Below are positions 21,365 to 29,835 of a stretch of 36,061 bases of DNA, piece after piece. Both the position numbers and the translations under genes were made by a program. Each line of letters begins with the position of its first letter. The first letter of the stretch is position 1. The notes under the pieces are model-generated. The model did not search any database. It saw only the letters and a program-made list of their open reading frames with translations, and was not told the origin of the DNA. The stretch spans positions 1 to 36,061 of the forward strand of contig JBCDCE010000041.1 in assembly GCA_039182515.1 (NCBI GenBank). The letters run 5' to 3'. This DNA is from JBCDCE01 sp039182515. Lineage in GTDB: Bacteria > Pseudomonadota > Alphaproteobacteria > Rhodobacterales > Rhodobacteraceae.

Positions 21365-24300
21365 TTAGACCAAAATCATATCGCCAACCAAAGCCTCCCA
21401 AGAAATGCCAGCGCTGTTTGACAAGCGCACTGTGTCGCCGTCGCCAAAGTCAAACACCACGTGATAGCTGTTTGAGCTGATCGTGGCATAGGTGTCGCGC
21501 ACCTCTTGAGCACTCAGGCCGCCGCCCCATAGGGCCTCATCAAACTCAAGCTGATCGACTCCAGACGCGTAGTCAAAAACCCGGTCTTTGCCAAAATCGC
21601 TTGCGAAAACGAAGGTGTCTCCGCCCGCCCCGCCAAAGAGCTTGTCGTTGCCGGTCCCGCCGGTGAGTCGGTCATCGCCTGCGTCTCCGCGCAACTGGTC
21701 ATTGCCCGCATCGCCAAGGATCACATCATTGTCGGCCTCGCCGCGCAGCTTGTCATTGCCCGCGCCACCTTCAAGCCGGTCCTCTCCAGAACCGCCCTTG
21801 AGTTCGTCGTTGCCCGCGCCCCCCGTGATCCAATCCTTGCCGCCATGGCCCTGCAGCTTGTGATTGCCTGCGCCGCCTTTGATCACGTCATCGCCACCAC
21901 GGCCCATGACCAAATCGTTTCCAAGCCCTGTCTCGATCAAATCGCCTGCGTTCGATCCACCGATGCGATCTGCACCATCAGTGCCTGGAATGACATTCAA
22001 ATCAGGAGCGACTGGAGGCTCCACAGGCGGTTCAACTGGCGGTTCAACGGGTGGATCCACAGGAGGCTCCGGCGGTGTTAGCGCGCCCGCGACCGGATCT
22101 TGAGCGGCCAAATATCCGGTCACATATGTCATGTCCGACACGCCTTGCATCACGGTATATTCTGTCGATGGTACAAAGATCGAAAAGCCTTGAAAGCTCT
22201 CGTGGATCGGCGCCCGATAATAATTGGGATGTGTGTCTTCCCACATGATCGAGTGGTAAAACTGCCAGCCGTAATCATAGACGTTATGATCGCCATACAG
22301 CGTGATCCCAGGCATGGGCCCTTTGCCCATGGTATCTGCATCTAGATTGAGGATTTCTTCTGGGCTGCGCACACCGTCAATGCCTGTCAGAAACGCCATG
22401 TTCTGCGGATTGGCCCCTAACGCATAGTCGAGATCAGAGACGACAGGGTCGAGGTATTTTGCATCGCCCGTTAGGGTATGGATGCGCAGGATGAAATCAG
22501 CCGAATAGTTGGGCTGTTGGGCCGTCGCGCCCCAGCCGTAAGGCGCATAGGGGTCGTGGATATAGCCAAAACCCGAGCGACTGCCGAGCTCTGGATCCAA
22601 AAGCCAATCAGCCCGGTCCGTCAGCGCATTGAGCCCCGCTTGCTGCAGGCCAGTATCCACGCCCGAATGGGTGGTGGTGGCATAGGTGTAGGCTGCATCA
22701 TATTGCTGCTCGAACCACTCAATGGCCCGCCCGTCATAGACGCTCGTTTCTTGATAAATCGCGTTGTAGGCCTCGTCTCCGGTGGTTTTGTAAAGCTCAG
22801 CCGAGGCGATGTTGCGCGCGGTTGGATACCAGCCATTGTCGTACTCGGCCCCCGTAGGCCGATTGGCCTCTGCCCAGTCCATCGCTTTGATGCCCGACGC
22901 CAGCCAGGCTGCGGCCTCAGTCGCATCGTAAGGCTCAAGAGCCCGCGAGATCTGTGCAGCAGTGGCTGCATATTGCCAAGAGCTCCAAGCATCGGGCGCA
23001 TAGGCATAATAGGGCCGGTCGTCGATCCAAGAGGCGTCGCCAAAACTTCCGTAGTTTTGCTGCTCAATGCCACCCGGCACGCCGCCATCTTCATGTTGCA
23101 GCCTGCGAAACACCTCAGCGCCCCAAATGGCTTCATCTATGATATCGGGAATGCCGTTGTCTTGTTCCGGGATGGAAAGGCGAACGCCCTCAGACCACTC
23201 AGTCTCCATCTCGTGCAGCTCCAAAAGCTTGCGCGAGGCTTCTAAATGCTGTGTGCGCCGGTCTGTGTCGCCGGCGTCATGCCAGCCACCCCAGGCGTCT
23301 TCCAAGGTCACGCCTGTGACATTCTCTTGGAAGAACTCAAAAGGCTTAGGCAGGCTGCCATCCCAGGCCTCAGAGGTGTCCGTGATCTTAACGCTGGTCT
23401 CATAAACCGTTATCCGACCATCTTCTGGATGCAGCGCCCGCTCGCGCGTCCAATCGGTGTAGGGCGCCTCGAGTGCGATGCCGGAACGCTGGTGGTAAAA
23501 GCCCGAAAACGAGGTCTCAAAGACGTCCTGCCAATGATCTTCAGCAATTTCGAAGCTTTCTGAACGACCAACGCCGTCCACCACCACGTGGTAATTGCCC
23601 TCATCGGTCAGTCCCGAGAGATCCATCGAATAAAGATCTGTAAGCGAGAAATTGAGCCACCAATTGGAGCCCTCGTCGATGCCCTGGGCGAGCTCGGTCT
23701 GCCCCGTCAGCGCAACAGAACCATCCGCCTCATTGATCACCTGAAAGGCAAGGCCCGGCGCATAGCTTTCGGCAATGCCAAAGCCGCCGTCCTCTGCGCT
23801 GGGATCCACCTGCCAGCCGTTCCAGGAGCTCAGAAAGGCGGTCTTTTGCGCGTCATCTGGATCGTAGCCGGTGAGGTTCACATGAATGGCTTCAGAGCGT
23901 GTATTTTGCGGATCATAATCGCCTGTGATGGGCTCAAAGCTCGGATCATCGAAGGTGAACTCGATCTGATCGCCAGGACTAAGCTCTCGGTCGAGCTCAA
24001 AAAAGAGGTTTTCTGCGGTGCGAAATTCGAAATCGAAGACACCGGTTTCTGCTGTATCCAAGATGTTAGATTTGCGCGAAAACGTCTGGATTTGCGCGGG
24101 CTGACCGTTGACTGTGACAGTCCATTTTTCAGGCGCATCAACCGGGGCGCGCCGGGTGCCTGTTGCGTCTGATAAATCAAAAAGCGCGTCAATGTGCGAG
24201 GCGCGAAACTGGTCTTGCGTGACGAAGTAATCGCCCGCCTCGCCACGCACACGCCCTTGGGGTGTGCCGTCGGCATCGTAGACATATCCGTCGCTTGCCG

Positions 24301-24418
24301 GGGTAATCCCAGTGGGCACATTTTGGCTCGCGGAGCCGTCAACAACCGTTCCAAGCTCGAGGCGCAATTGCACGGTATCGGGCCCGGTAAAAGAGATTTG
24401 CGAAGTCGTATTTTCCAA
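21365..24418 (-). CDS. GH9 glucanase-like protein with RTX repeats, type I secretion substrate
   Basis: 1017 aa from TTG 24418, which has AAGGGAAG 5 bases upstream. No ATG exists in frame before codon ~265 of this protein, and no signal peptide is seen, as expected for RTX substrates. Domains: N-terminal beta-rich (~10-170), CelD_N Ig-like (~176-293, EAIHVNLTGYDPDDAQKTAF), GH9 catalytic (~300-770) with GGWHDAGD (Asp381/Asp384 region) and PDIIDEAIWGAEVFRRLQHE. A Pro-rich PPVEPPVEPP linker (~782-805) follows, then about ten GGxGxDxL calcium nonapeptides (~813-958) and a hydrophobic tail ending MILV. Likely hydrolyses a beta-1,4-glucan outside the cell. The PHHR loop is missing and the final Glu (PSTEYTV, ~753) lies in a degenerate motif, so substrate or even activity may differ. 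Confidence 0.85.
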   Translation of the reverse strand: MENTTSQISFTGPDTVQLRLELGTVVDGSASQNVPTGITPASDGYVYDADGTPQGRVRGEAGDYFVTQDQFRASHIDALFDLSDATGTRRAPVDAPEKWTVTVNGQPAQIQTFSRKSNILDTAETGVFDFEFRTAENLFFELDRELSPGDQIEFTFDDPSFEPITGDYDPQNTRSEAIHVNLTGYDPDDAQKTAFLSSWNGWQVDPSAEDGGFGIAESYAPGLAFQVINEADGSVALTGQTELAQGIDEGSNWWLNFSLTDLYSMDLSGLTDEGNYHVVVDGVGRSESFEIAEDHWQDVFETSFSGFYHQRSGIALEAPYTDWTRERALHPEDGRITVYETSVKITDTSEAWDGSLPKPFEFFQENVTGVTLEDAWGGWHDAGDTDRRTQHLEASRKLLELHEMETEWSEGVRLSIPEQDNGIPDIIDEAIWGAEVFRRLQHEDGGVPGGIEQQNYGSFGDASWIDDRPYYAYAPDAWSSWQYAATAAQISRALEPYDATEAAAWLASGIKAMDWAEANRPTGAEYDNGWYPTARNIASAELYKTTGDEAYNAIYQETSVYDGRAIEWFEQQYDAAYTYATTTHSGVDTGLQQAGLNALTDRADWLLDPELGSRSGFGYIHDPYAPYGWGATAQQPNYSADFILRIHTLTGDAKYLDPVVSDLDYALGANPQNMAFLTGIDGVRSPEEILNLDADTMGKGPMPGITLYGDHNVYDYGWQFYHSIMWEDTHPNYYRAPIHESFQGFSIFVPSTEYTVMQGVSDMTYVTGYLAAQDPVAGALTPPEPPVDPPVEPPVEPPVEPPVAPDLNVIPGTDGADRIGGSNAGDLIETGLGNDLVMGRGGDDVIKGGAGNHKLQGHGGKDWITGGAGNDELKGGSGEDRLEGGAGNDKLRGEADNDVILGDAGNDQLRGDAGDDRLTGGTGNDKLFGGAGGDTFVFASDFGKDRVFDYASGVDQLEFDEALWGGGLSAQEVRDTYATISSNSYHVVFDFGDGDTVRLSNSAGISWEALVGDMILV

Positions 24419-24844
24419 TGTGTCTTCCCTTCCAGTGGCTAACGCATCCCAGCGCTTGAAATCCTGCGTTTGGTTGGGGTGCGGGGCTTGGGCCGTGCCC
24501 GGGAAGGCATGTATGAGGGAATTGGGGGTGCTTCCTCCCCAGGCACAGCTTGAAACAAAACTGTCGCTAGAGAAGAATGAACAGCAATATAACAGAAGGG
24601 CTAAGTGCAAAATTGTGCAAGGCTCCGCGCTTATCTGGAAGGAACCCAAGCAAAAAACCGCAGAAAAAGCCCCTTTGAAAGAGCGTTAAGCCAAATCGGC
24701 AGAAGCCAGCGCAAAGCCGCGCAGATTTTCGCTTAACCTAGGGGTGTAAAAAGAGAGAGAACCAAGGTTGGCCTGTCTCAGCTGAAGGTTTAAGGTGCCA
24801 TTTGAAGTGCCAAGGGAGTGGGCTTTCACGGGAATTGGTAATCT

Positions 24845-25447
24845 TTGAACATTAAATTTGGCAAACAAGAACAAGTCGCTTTGGTTGAGGCTCCACTGAG
24901 TTTGTCGCGTGAATTGGATCAGTCTGTTTTGCGGGACCTTCAAAGCTTCGTCGATTTCATACCAGCCTTAAAGGTAGAAGAACCGTTCTATTTCGGCTTT
25001 TGGCGAGTTGTTATCAGAGAAATTGAAGACCAAATGATTTTGTCAGAATGGGATATCCAGTCAGAACTTTTTCGTCCTTGGTTGGAGAAGTCCCTTATTC
25101 TATGGCGCGAGCAAGTTCGTCTTTTGAATGCATTCAACTTATCCTGGGTCGGAGTTTCCCCCAGCGACACCCTATTGGTTACTGAAGGAATTTTGAAAAG
25201 CGGAGTGTCTGGCATTTTTGAGGGCGTACGTGACAAAGATAACGTCGATAGCTCGTCAGGCTGGATACTATACACGCAACAAGACAGAGATCTTGAAAAG
25301 CCTTTCGAGCAGATCGAGCTCTACGATCTACTGTCGTTCTTTGACGTAAATTTACTCCGCTTTTTATGTCTTCCAGATTGCTGGAGTTTTCATGTCGCTG
25401 GGTCTGGCGAGTCACACGTTTGGCCAGAGGGATTGTCTTCAGCTTGA
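24845..25447 (+). CDS. Orphan low-GC protein, weak Imm33/DUF2185 resemblance
   Basis: 200 aa with TTG 24845 as the only start close to the preceding in-frame stop (24839); later TTG codons are possible, the ribosome-binding site is poor. Hand count over 24961-25080 gives 48 G/C of 120 (40%), against 40 of 60 at 26041-26100, so the gene is compositionally foreign. No signal peptide or membrane helix. The second half, SSGWILYTQQDRDLEKPF then ELYDLLSFFDVNLLRFLCLP and a Trp, loosely recalls Imm33/DUF2185 immunity domains (S-G-W, acidic residues, L-x-x-LP-x-W). No toxin gene lies nearby. Function unknown; the resemblance is a guess. Confidence 0.55.
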   Translation: MNIKFGKQEQVALVEAPLSLSRELDQSVLRDLQSFVDFIPALKVEEPFYFGFWRVVIREIEDQMILSEWDIQSELFRPWLEKSLILWREQVRLLNAFNLSWVGVSPSDTLLVTEGILKSGVSGIFEGVRDKDNVDSSSGWILYTQQDRDLEKPFEQIELYDLLSFFDVNLLRFLCLPDCWSFHVAGSGESHVWPEGLSSA

Positions 25448-25784
25448 ACGAAACAATGCTCAAATTGAAGGTCTGCTCGCTACATAATCCGCGAGAGACT
25501 TAACCCATGCGCTCATATCAATAACGGAAAACGTAGAACTAGTGCACCGTCTAAAAAACCTGAATAGTCTCGCTCACCATCCGTTCTCAGGAGGCCAAGC
25601 CGACCAGCCCCCGACCGCCCCCCTGGGCGGGGGCTTTCAGCCCGACGCCCGCGGTCGGGCGCAGGTCTTTGTTCTTAGAAAACGCGTTGCTGATGGAACG
25701 GATTAGTCTCTAGCAGACAATAAGACGACATACATCTGCCGAAGCCGTGGCCACTCGGTAAACTAAGTCACCTTTCGCCAAAAA
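25448..25784. other. Spacer with GC-rich structured element, no gene seen
   Basis: 337 bp. Left part (25448-25600) and right part (25665-25784) are AT-balanced and carry no readable gene. In the middle lies a sharply GC-rich block, listed separately. No tRNA, att-like direct repeat or transposase remnant was recognised, although the compositional break at both ends suggests an insertion. Confidence 0.5.
25610..25659. repeat. GC-rich nested inverted repeat
   Basis: Outer arms CCCGACCGC (25610-25618) and GCGGTCGGG (25651-25659) are perfect complements. Inside, GCCCCC/GGGGGC (25617-25622 and 25629-25634) forms an alternative hairpin, sharing two bases with the outer arm, so the two structures compete. 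It could be a terminator, a small structured RNA or an extragenic repeat; the motif CCCGACC beside a C/G hairpin recurs at 35729-35752. Confidence 0.55.
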
Positions 25785-25922
25785 CTACTTCTTCGGCGCT
25801 GCCTTTCTCTTCGCTGCTGGTTTCTTCTTGGCTGGCGCCTTTTTCTTCGCGACCTTCTTGCCCGTTTTGGCCGCGCGTTCGGCGATGAGATCGATGGCTT
25901 GGGCGAGTGTGATGTCTTCGGG
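25785..25922 (-). other. In-frame lysine-rich topA tail beyond a stop codon
   Basis: Directly after the topA TAA (25925-25923) the same frame stays open for 45 codons to a TAG at 25785-25787. It reads PEDITLAQAIDLIAERAAKT and then a Lys/Ala-rich stretch ending KRKAAPKK. This is the tail normally present at the C-terminus of alphaproteobacterial topoisomerase I. So one sense codon seems to have become TAA, or the stop is read through. It has no start codon of its own. Confidence 0.85.
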
Positions 25923-28367
25923 TTAAACGGTGTCGGGGATCGTCGCGTTGATCTTTTCCCATTTCACGTAAGGGCCGTAGCGTCCTTTCATCACATTCAC
26001 CGGGCCGCCCGCTTCGGGGTGTTCGCCCAGCTCTTTGAGCGGCGTTGCCGGCGCAGGCTTGCCTCGTTTGGGCTTGTTGGCAATGAGCTCAACCGCACGG
26101 TTCATGCCAATTTCCCAAACGTCCTCGATGCTCTCAAGATTGACGTTCACACCGCCACGATCCGAGATCGAGTCTGCATATTTCAGGTAAGGCCCATAGC
26201 GCCCCAGGTTGGCCCAGACCATCACACCGTCTTCGGGGTGCGGCCCAATAGCGCGCGGAAGCTCCAGGAGTTTCACGGCCTGCGCAAGGTCCACCTCTTC
26301 GGGCACCCAGCCTTTGGGAATGGAGGAACGCGGCGGCTTAGGCGTTTCTTCGGTCACAGGGCCGCGCTGGGCATAGGGGCCAAAGCGGCCCTTAAAGATC
26401 CGGATCTCATCACCTGCGTCTTCGCCCAAAAGCTTGCCATCGGGCGGAATGCCCAGAGGGTCGCCCTCGGTGGGCGGTCCAAAGGGGCGCGTGAAGCGGC
26501 ATTCAGGGTAGTTCGAGCAACCGATAAAGGCGCCTCCTGAGCGCGCGGTGCGCATCGAGAGCCGTCCGGCCCCACAGTTGGGGCAAAGCCGCGGATCAGA
26601 TCCATCTGCATTGGGCGGGAAAATATGCGGGGCGAGCACCTCATTGATCTTCTCAAGCACTTCCGTGATCGAGAGGTCCATCGCCTCGTCAATCGTGACT
26701 TTGAAGTCTTTCCAAAACTCCGCGAGGATCTTTTTGTAATCCTCATCGCCCGCGCTCACGTGATCGAGCTGGCTTTCGAGATTGGCAGTGAACTCATATT
26801 CCACGTAGCGGCGGAAGAAGTTCGACAAAAACACCGTCACAAGCCGACCTTTGTCTTCCGGGAACAGCCGGTTTTGCTCTTTGCGCACATAGTCGCGGTC
26901 TTGAATGGTTGTGACGATGGAGGCGTAGGTGGAGGGGCGTCCGATCCCAAGCTCTTCCATCTTCTTCACCAGCGTCGCTTCCGTATAACGGGGCGGAGGC
27001 TGGGTGAAATGCTGCTCAGGCGTGACGGACTGTTTGCCCATCGCGTCTCCGCTCGTCATCTGGGGCAGACGCTTGTCGTCATCGTCCACCACATCATCAT
27101 CGCGGCCTTCTTCATAGATCTTCATGAAGCCATCAAAGAGCATCACCTGGCCTGTGGCCCGTAGGCCCACTTGCCCATCAGAGGACGCGATATCCACCGT
27201 GGTGCGCTCCAGCCGCGCGCCCGCCATTTGGCAGGCAATCGTGCGCTTATAGATCAGATCATAAAGCTTCTTTTGATCCGCTTCAGTCACTTTGATGTCG
27301 TCCGCGCTGCGCATCATATCCGTGGGGCGGATACATTCGTGCGCCTCTTGGGCGTTTTTGGCTTTGTTTTTGTAGACGCGGGGGCTGTCGGGCAGGTACT
27401 CGGAGCCGAACTTCGCTTTGATCGCGTCGCGCGCTGCCGTCACGGCTTCAGGTGCCATGTCGATCCCGTCGGTCCGCATGTAAGTAATGAGCCCGGCTTC
27501 ATAGAGACGTTGAGCGGCACTCATGGTTTGGCGCGCGCCCATGCCAAATTTGCGGCTAGCTTCTTGCTGGAGCGTTGAAGTCATAAAGGGCGGGGAAGGA
27601 TTTCTGTTCGCAGGCCGCGCTTCCACGGATTTCACCGACAGATCCCGGCTTTCTACTGCTTGTACGGCCAAGGAGGCTGCCGCTTCATTGCCGATATCGA
27701 ACTTATCAAGCTTCTCGCCGCCCAAAACGGTGAGCCGCGCTTCGACAGTTTGGTTGCGCGGGGTCTGCAAGAGCGCCTTGACCGACCAATATTCGCGCGG
27801 ATCGAAGGCTTCGATCTCCATTTCGCGCTCGACGATCAAACGCAGGCACACCGATTGCACCCGGCCCGCCGATTTGGCTCCGGGCAAGCGGCGCCAGAGC
27901 ACGGGACTCAGCTTAAAGCCCACCAAATAGTCCAGGGCGCGGCGCGCGAGATAAGCCTCTACGAGCTCCATATCCACTTGGCGCGGATTGGCCATGGCCT
28001 CGGTCACAGCGGCTTTGGTGATCGCGTTGAACACCACGCGCGACACGGGCGTGTCCTTTTTCAACGCGCGCCGTTTGCGCAGCGCTTCTTCGAGGTGCCA
28101 AGAGATCGCTTCGCCTTCGCGGTCGGGGTCGGTCGCGAGGATGAGGTTTTGATCATCGGCAAGCGCGTCTGCGATGGCTTTGACATGCTTTTTGCTGTCC
28201 GAGCCCACTTCCCAAAGCATCTCAAAATCTTTGTCGGGATCCACCGAGCCGTCTTTTGGCGGCAAGTCACGGACGTGACCATAGGAGGCCAGCACGGTGT
28301 AGTCGTCGCCCAAATACTTGTTTATTGTCTTGGCCTTAGCGGGAGATTCGACAACAACAACAGGCAT
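25923..28367 (-). CDS. topA: DNA topoisomerase I, basic C-terminal tail cut off by in-frame TAA
   Basis: 814 aa from ATG 28367 (GAGGA ~6 bases upstream). Toprim domain with catalytic Glu7 (VVVVESPAKAKT) and DPDREGEAISWH at 80-91. The active-site Tyr296 is in EAGLITYMRTDG. One four-Cys zinc ribbon (LCPNCGAGRL ... GCSNYPECRF) follows, then three GRxGPY repeats (GRFGPYAQ, GRYGPYLKY, GRYGPYVKW). It relaxes negative supercoils and is normally essential. The protein ends NATIPDTV, where relatives continue with a PEDxTL segment and a Lys/Ala-rich tail; that tail is present in frame just after the stop. The catalytic parts are intact, so the short form should still work, perhaps with weaker DNA or RNA-polymerase contact. 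Confidence 0.95.
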   Translation of the reverse strand: MPVVVVESPAKAKTINKYLGDDYTVLASYGHVRDLPPKDGSVDPDKDFEMLWEVGSDSKKHVKAIADALADDQNLILATDPDREGEAISWHLEEALRKRRALKKDTPVSRVVFNAITKAAVTEAMANPRQVDMELVEAYLARRALDYLVGFKLSPVLWRRLPGAKSAGRVQSVCLRLIVEREMEIEAFDPREYWSVKALLQTPRNQTVEARLTVLGGEKLDKFDIGNEAAASLAVQAVESRDLSVKSVEARPANRNPSPPFMTSTLQQEASRKFGMGARQTMSAAQRLYEAGLITYMRTDGIDMAPEAVTAARDAIKAKFGSEYLPDSPRVYKNKAKNAQEAHECIRPTDMMRSADDIKVTEADQKKLYDLIYKRTIACQMAGARLERTTVDIASSDGQVGLRATGQVMLFDGFMKIYEEGRDDDVVDDDDKRLPQMTSGDAMGKQSVTPEQHFTQPPPRYTEATLVKKMEELGIGRPSTYASIVTTIQDRDYVRKEQNRLFPEDKGRLVTVFLSNFFRRYVEYEFTANLESQLDHVSAGDEDYKKILAEFWKDFKVTIDEAMDLSITEVLEKINEVLAPHIFPPNADGSDPRLCPNCGAGRLSMRTARSGGAFIGCSNYPECRFTRPFGPPTEGDPLGIPPDGKLLGEDAGDEIRIFKGRFGPYAQRGPVTEETPKPPRSSIPKGWVPEEVDLAQAVKLLELPRAIGPHPEDGVMVWANLGRYGPYLKYADSISDRGGVNVNLESIEDVWEIGMNRAVELIANKPKRGKPAPATPLKELGEHPEAGGPVNVMKGRYGPYVKWEKINATIPDTV

Positions 28368-28564
28368 AGAAATCCTCACGAGTCAGGAGCGGGTTTGAGC
28401 GCGATAGATGTGGGAAGCCTCCGATGTTTGTCAACGGGGAGGAACCCGACCCAGGGGCCATGACGTCCAAATGCCAACATAAATGCCGCGTATTTGATCG
28501 TCTCAAAGCGCCGTTTGGACGCTCTTTAGAGATCTATGCAGCCCCTCAATGGCGACCTATGCGC

Positions 28565-29731
28565 TTATCTTTCTGATCTGGCCAAGAGCCCACCTGCCTG
28601 GCGCGCGACACGGCCTTGCAGTTCTAACTCGGTTAAGGCCTCTGAAAGATCGCCCAACCCGCTGGGAACAGCACGCGCCAGAGCGTCTTCCGGCAGGGGC
28701 GCTGGGCTCAGGCGGTCCAAAATCACTTGGTGCAACTCGGCCGCGGCACGCAGATCTCGAGACGGCTGATCTTTTGTTGGTTTCTTTTGCGGCGGGCTTT
28801 TGCCGTGCACCAAGTTAAGCTGTGGCTGTGCTGCATCTGGAGACCCAACGGCATCTAAAACGTCTCTGGCTTGTCGCACCAAACGCGCGCCGTCGCGGAT
28901 CAGAAGGTTGCAGCCGCCTGCGCGTGCGTCAAAGGGATGGCCAGGAACAGCCAGAACCTCACGCCCTTGATCAAGCGCCGCACGCGCTGTGATGAGCGAG
29001 CCAGACTTTATCGCCGCTTCAATCACAATTGTGGCCTGACTGAGCCCAGAGATGATCCTGTTGCGTTTGGGGAAATGTCGCGCCGTGGGCGCCATGCCCA
29101 TCGGATCTTCGGAAAGCCGCAAACCAGTGCTGCCGATATTTTCAAAAAGCTGCGCGTTTTGCACCGGATAGAGCACGTCCACGCCGCCAGCTTGCACAGC
29201 GATCGTGCCGGTTTTTAGGGCTGCCAAATGCGCGGCCGTATCAACGCCGCGGGCCAGACCAGAGACAATGCACCAGCCTGCTGACCCAAGCTCTTGTGCC
29301 AGATCTCCGGCCACGCGGGTGCCCAACGAAGAGGCATTGCGCGCGCCCACAATGGCCAAAGACGGCGCATTGGCGAGGCGCAGATCCCCAACGGCCCACA
29401 AAAGCGGCGGGGCGTCATCCAAGCTGGCAAGCTGTGCGGGGTAGTGCTCCGAGCCGATCGCCAAAAGCTGTGCGCCTGCGTCGCGCGCCAAGCTGAGCTC
29501 TTTGCGCACAACCGGTTCAGGGCAGGGACGATAATCCGTAACACCGGCCTCTGCAGCAATGCCGGGCAAAGCCTCAAGCGCACGGGCGGCGTCCCCGTGG
29601 TCTTTCATCATTCTGTGGAAGGTGGTGGGCCCGACACGTCGGGAGCGCAAAAGGCGGAGCCACAAAAACCGTTGATCTTCCGAGGTGGGTGGGAGTGGGG
29701 GGTGAGTGGAAGAGGATTTGTCTTCAGTCAT
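28565..29731 (-). CDS. dprA: DNA-processing protein DprA
   Basis: 388 aa from ATG 29731 (GGAG 6 bases upstream). N-terminal SAM-like region (~20-80), Rossmann-type DprA core (~85-300) with SLAIVGARNAS, WCIVSGLARGVDTAAHL, HFPKRNRIISGLSQ and ALDQGREVLAVPGHP. Residues ~325-388 are a winged-helix C-terminal domain (LHQVILDRLSPAPLPEDAL). DprA loads RecA on incoming single-stranded DNA in natural transformation and, in Rhodobacter capsulatus, in uptake of gene-transfer-agent DNA. A perfect CtrA box lies 45 bp upstream of the start. It ends ~200 bp before topA, a common arrangement of dprA and topA in proteobacteria. Confidence 0.95.
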   Translation of the reverse strand: MTEDKSSSTHPPLPPTSEDQRFLWLRLLRSRRVGPTTFHRMMKDHGDAARALEALPGIAAEAGVTDYRPCPEPVVRKELSLARDAGAQLLAIGSEHYPAQLASLDDAPPLLWAVGDLRLANAPSLAIVGARNASSLGTRVAGDLAQELGSAGWCIVSGLARGVDTAAHLAALKTGTIAVQAGGVDVLYPVQNAQLFENIGSTGLRLSEDPMGMAPTARHFPKRNRIISGLSQATIVIEAAIKSGSLITARAALDQGREVLAVPGHPFDARAGGCNLLIRDGARLVRQARDVLDAVGSPDAAQPQLNLVHGKSPPQKKPTKDQPSRDLRAAAELHQVILDRLSPAPLPEDALARAVPSGLGDLSEALTELELQGRVARQAGGLLARSER

Positions 29732-29775
29732 CCGCAGCTCCGCCTGCTTGCAAAATCAGAAGTATGGAACAGTGG

Positions 29776-29790
29776 TTAACAAGGCGTTAA
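29776..29790 (-). promoter_or_regulatory. CtrA-type box upstream of dprA
   Basis: TTAA-CAAGGCG-TTAA, a perfect TTAA-N7-TTAA match to the alphaproteobacterial CtrA consensus, centred ~52 bp before the dprA start. CATACT, a possible -10, follows on the minus strand, so the box would cover the -35 region, the usual place for activation by CtrA. Confidence 0.7.
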
Positions 29791-29835
29791 ACTTAGAGTT
29801 GATTTCTATAAAAACTTTTGAATTTGTTTTTTTGT

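Noticed and set aside
21590..21960. Tandem GC-rich repeats as a possible CRISPR or minisatellite
   Set aside because: They encode in-frame GGxGxDxL calcium-binding nonapeptides of the RTX domain; period and spacing are explained by protein sequence.
22478..23245. 255-codon plus-strand frame inside the GH9 gene
   Set aside because: Antisense to a well supported catalytic domain and lacking any domain or start signal.
24686..24943. 85-codon minus-strand frame upstream of the GH9 gene
   Set aside because: No ribosome-binding site, no family resemblance, and it overlaps the start of the plus-strand orphan gene.
25768..25962. 64-codon minus-strand frame at the topA end
   Set aside because: A different frame from topA; its Arg/Glu-rich sequence is the out-of-frame reading of the Lys/Ala tail. 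I also considered a frameshift in topA, but the tail is in the same frame as the gene, so a stop codon, not an indel, separates them.
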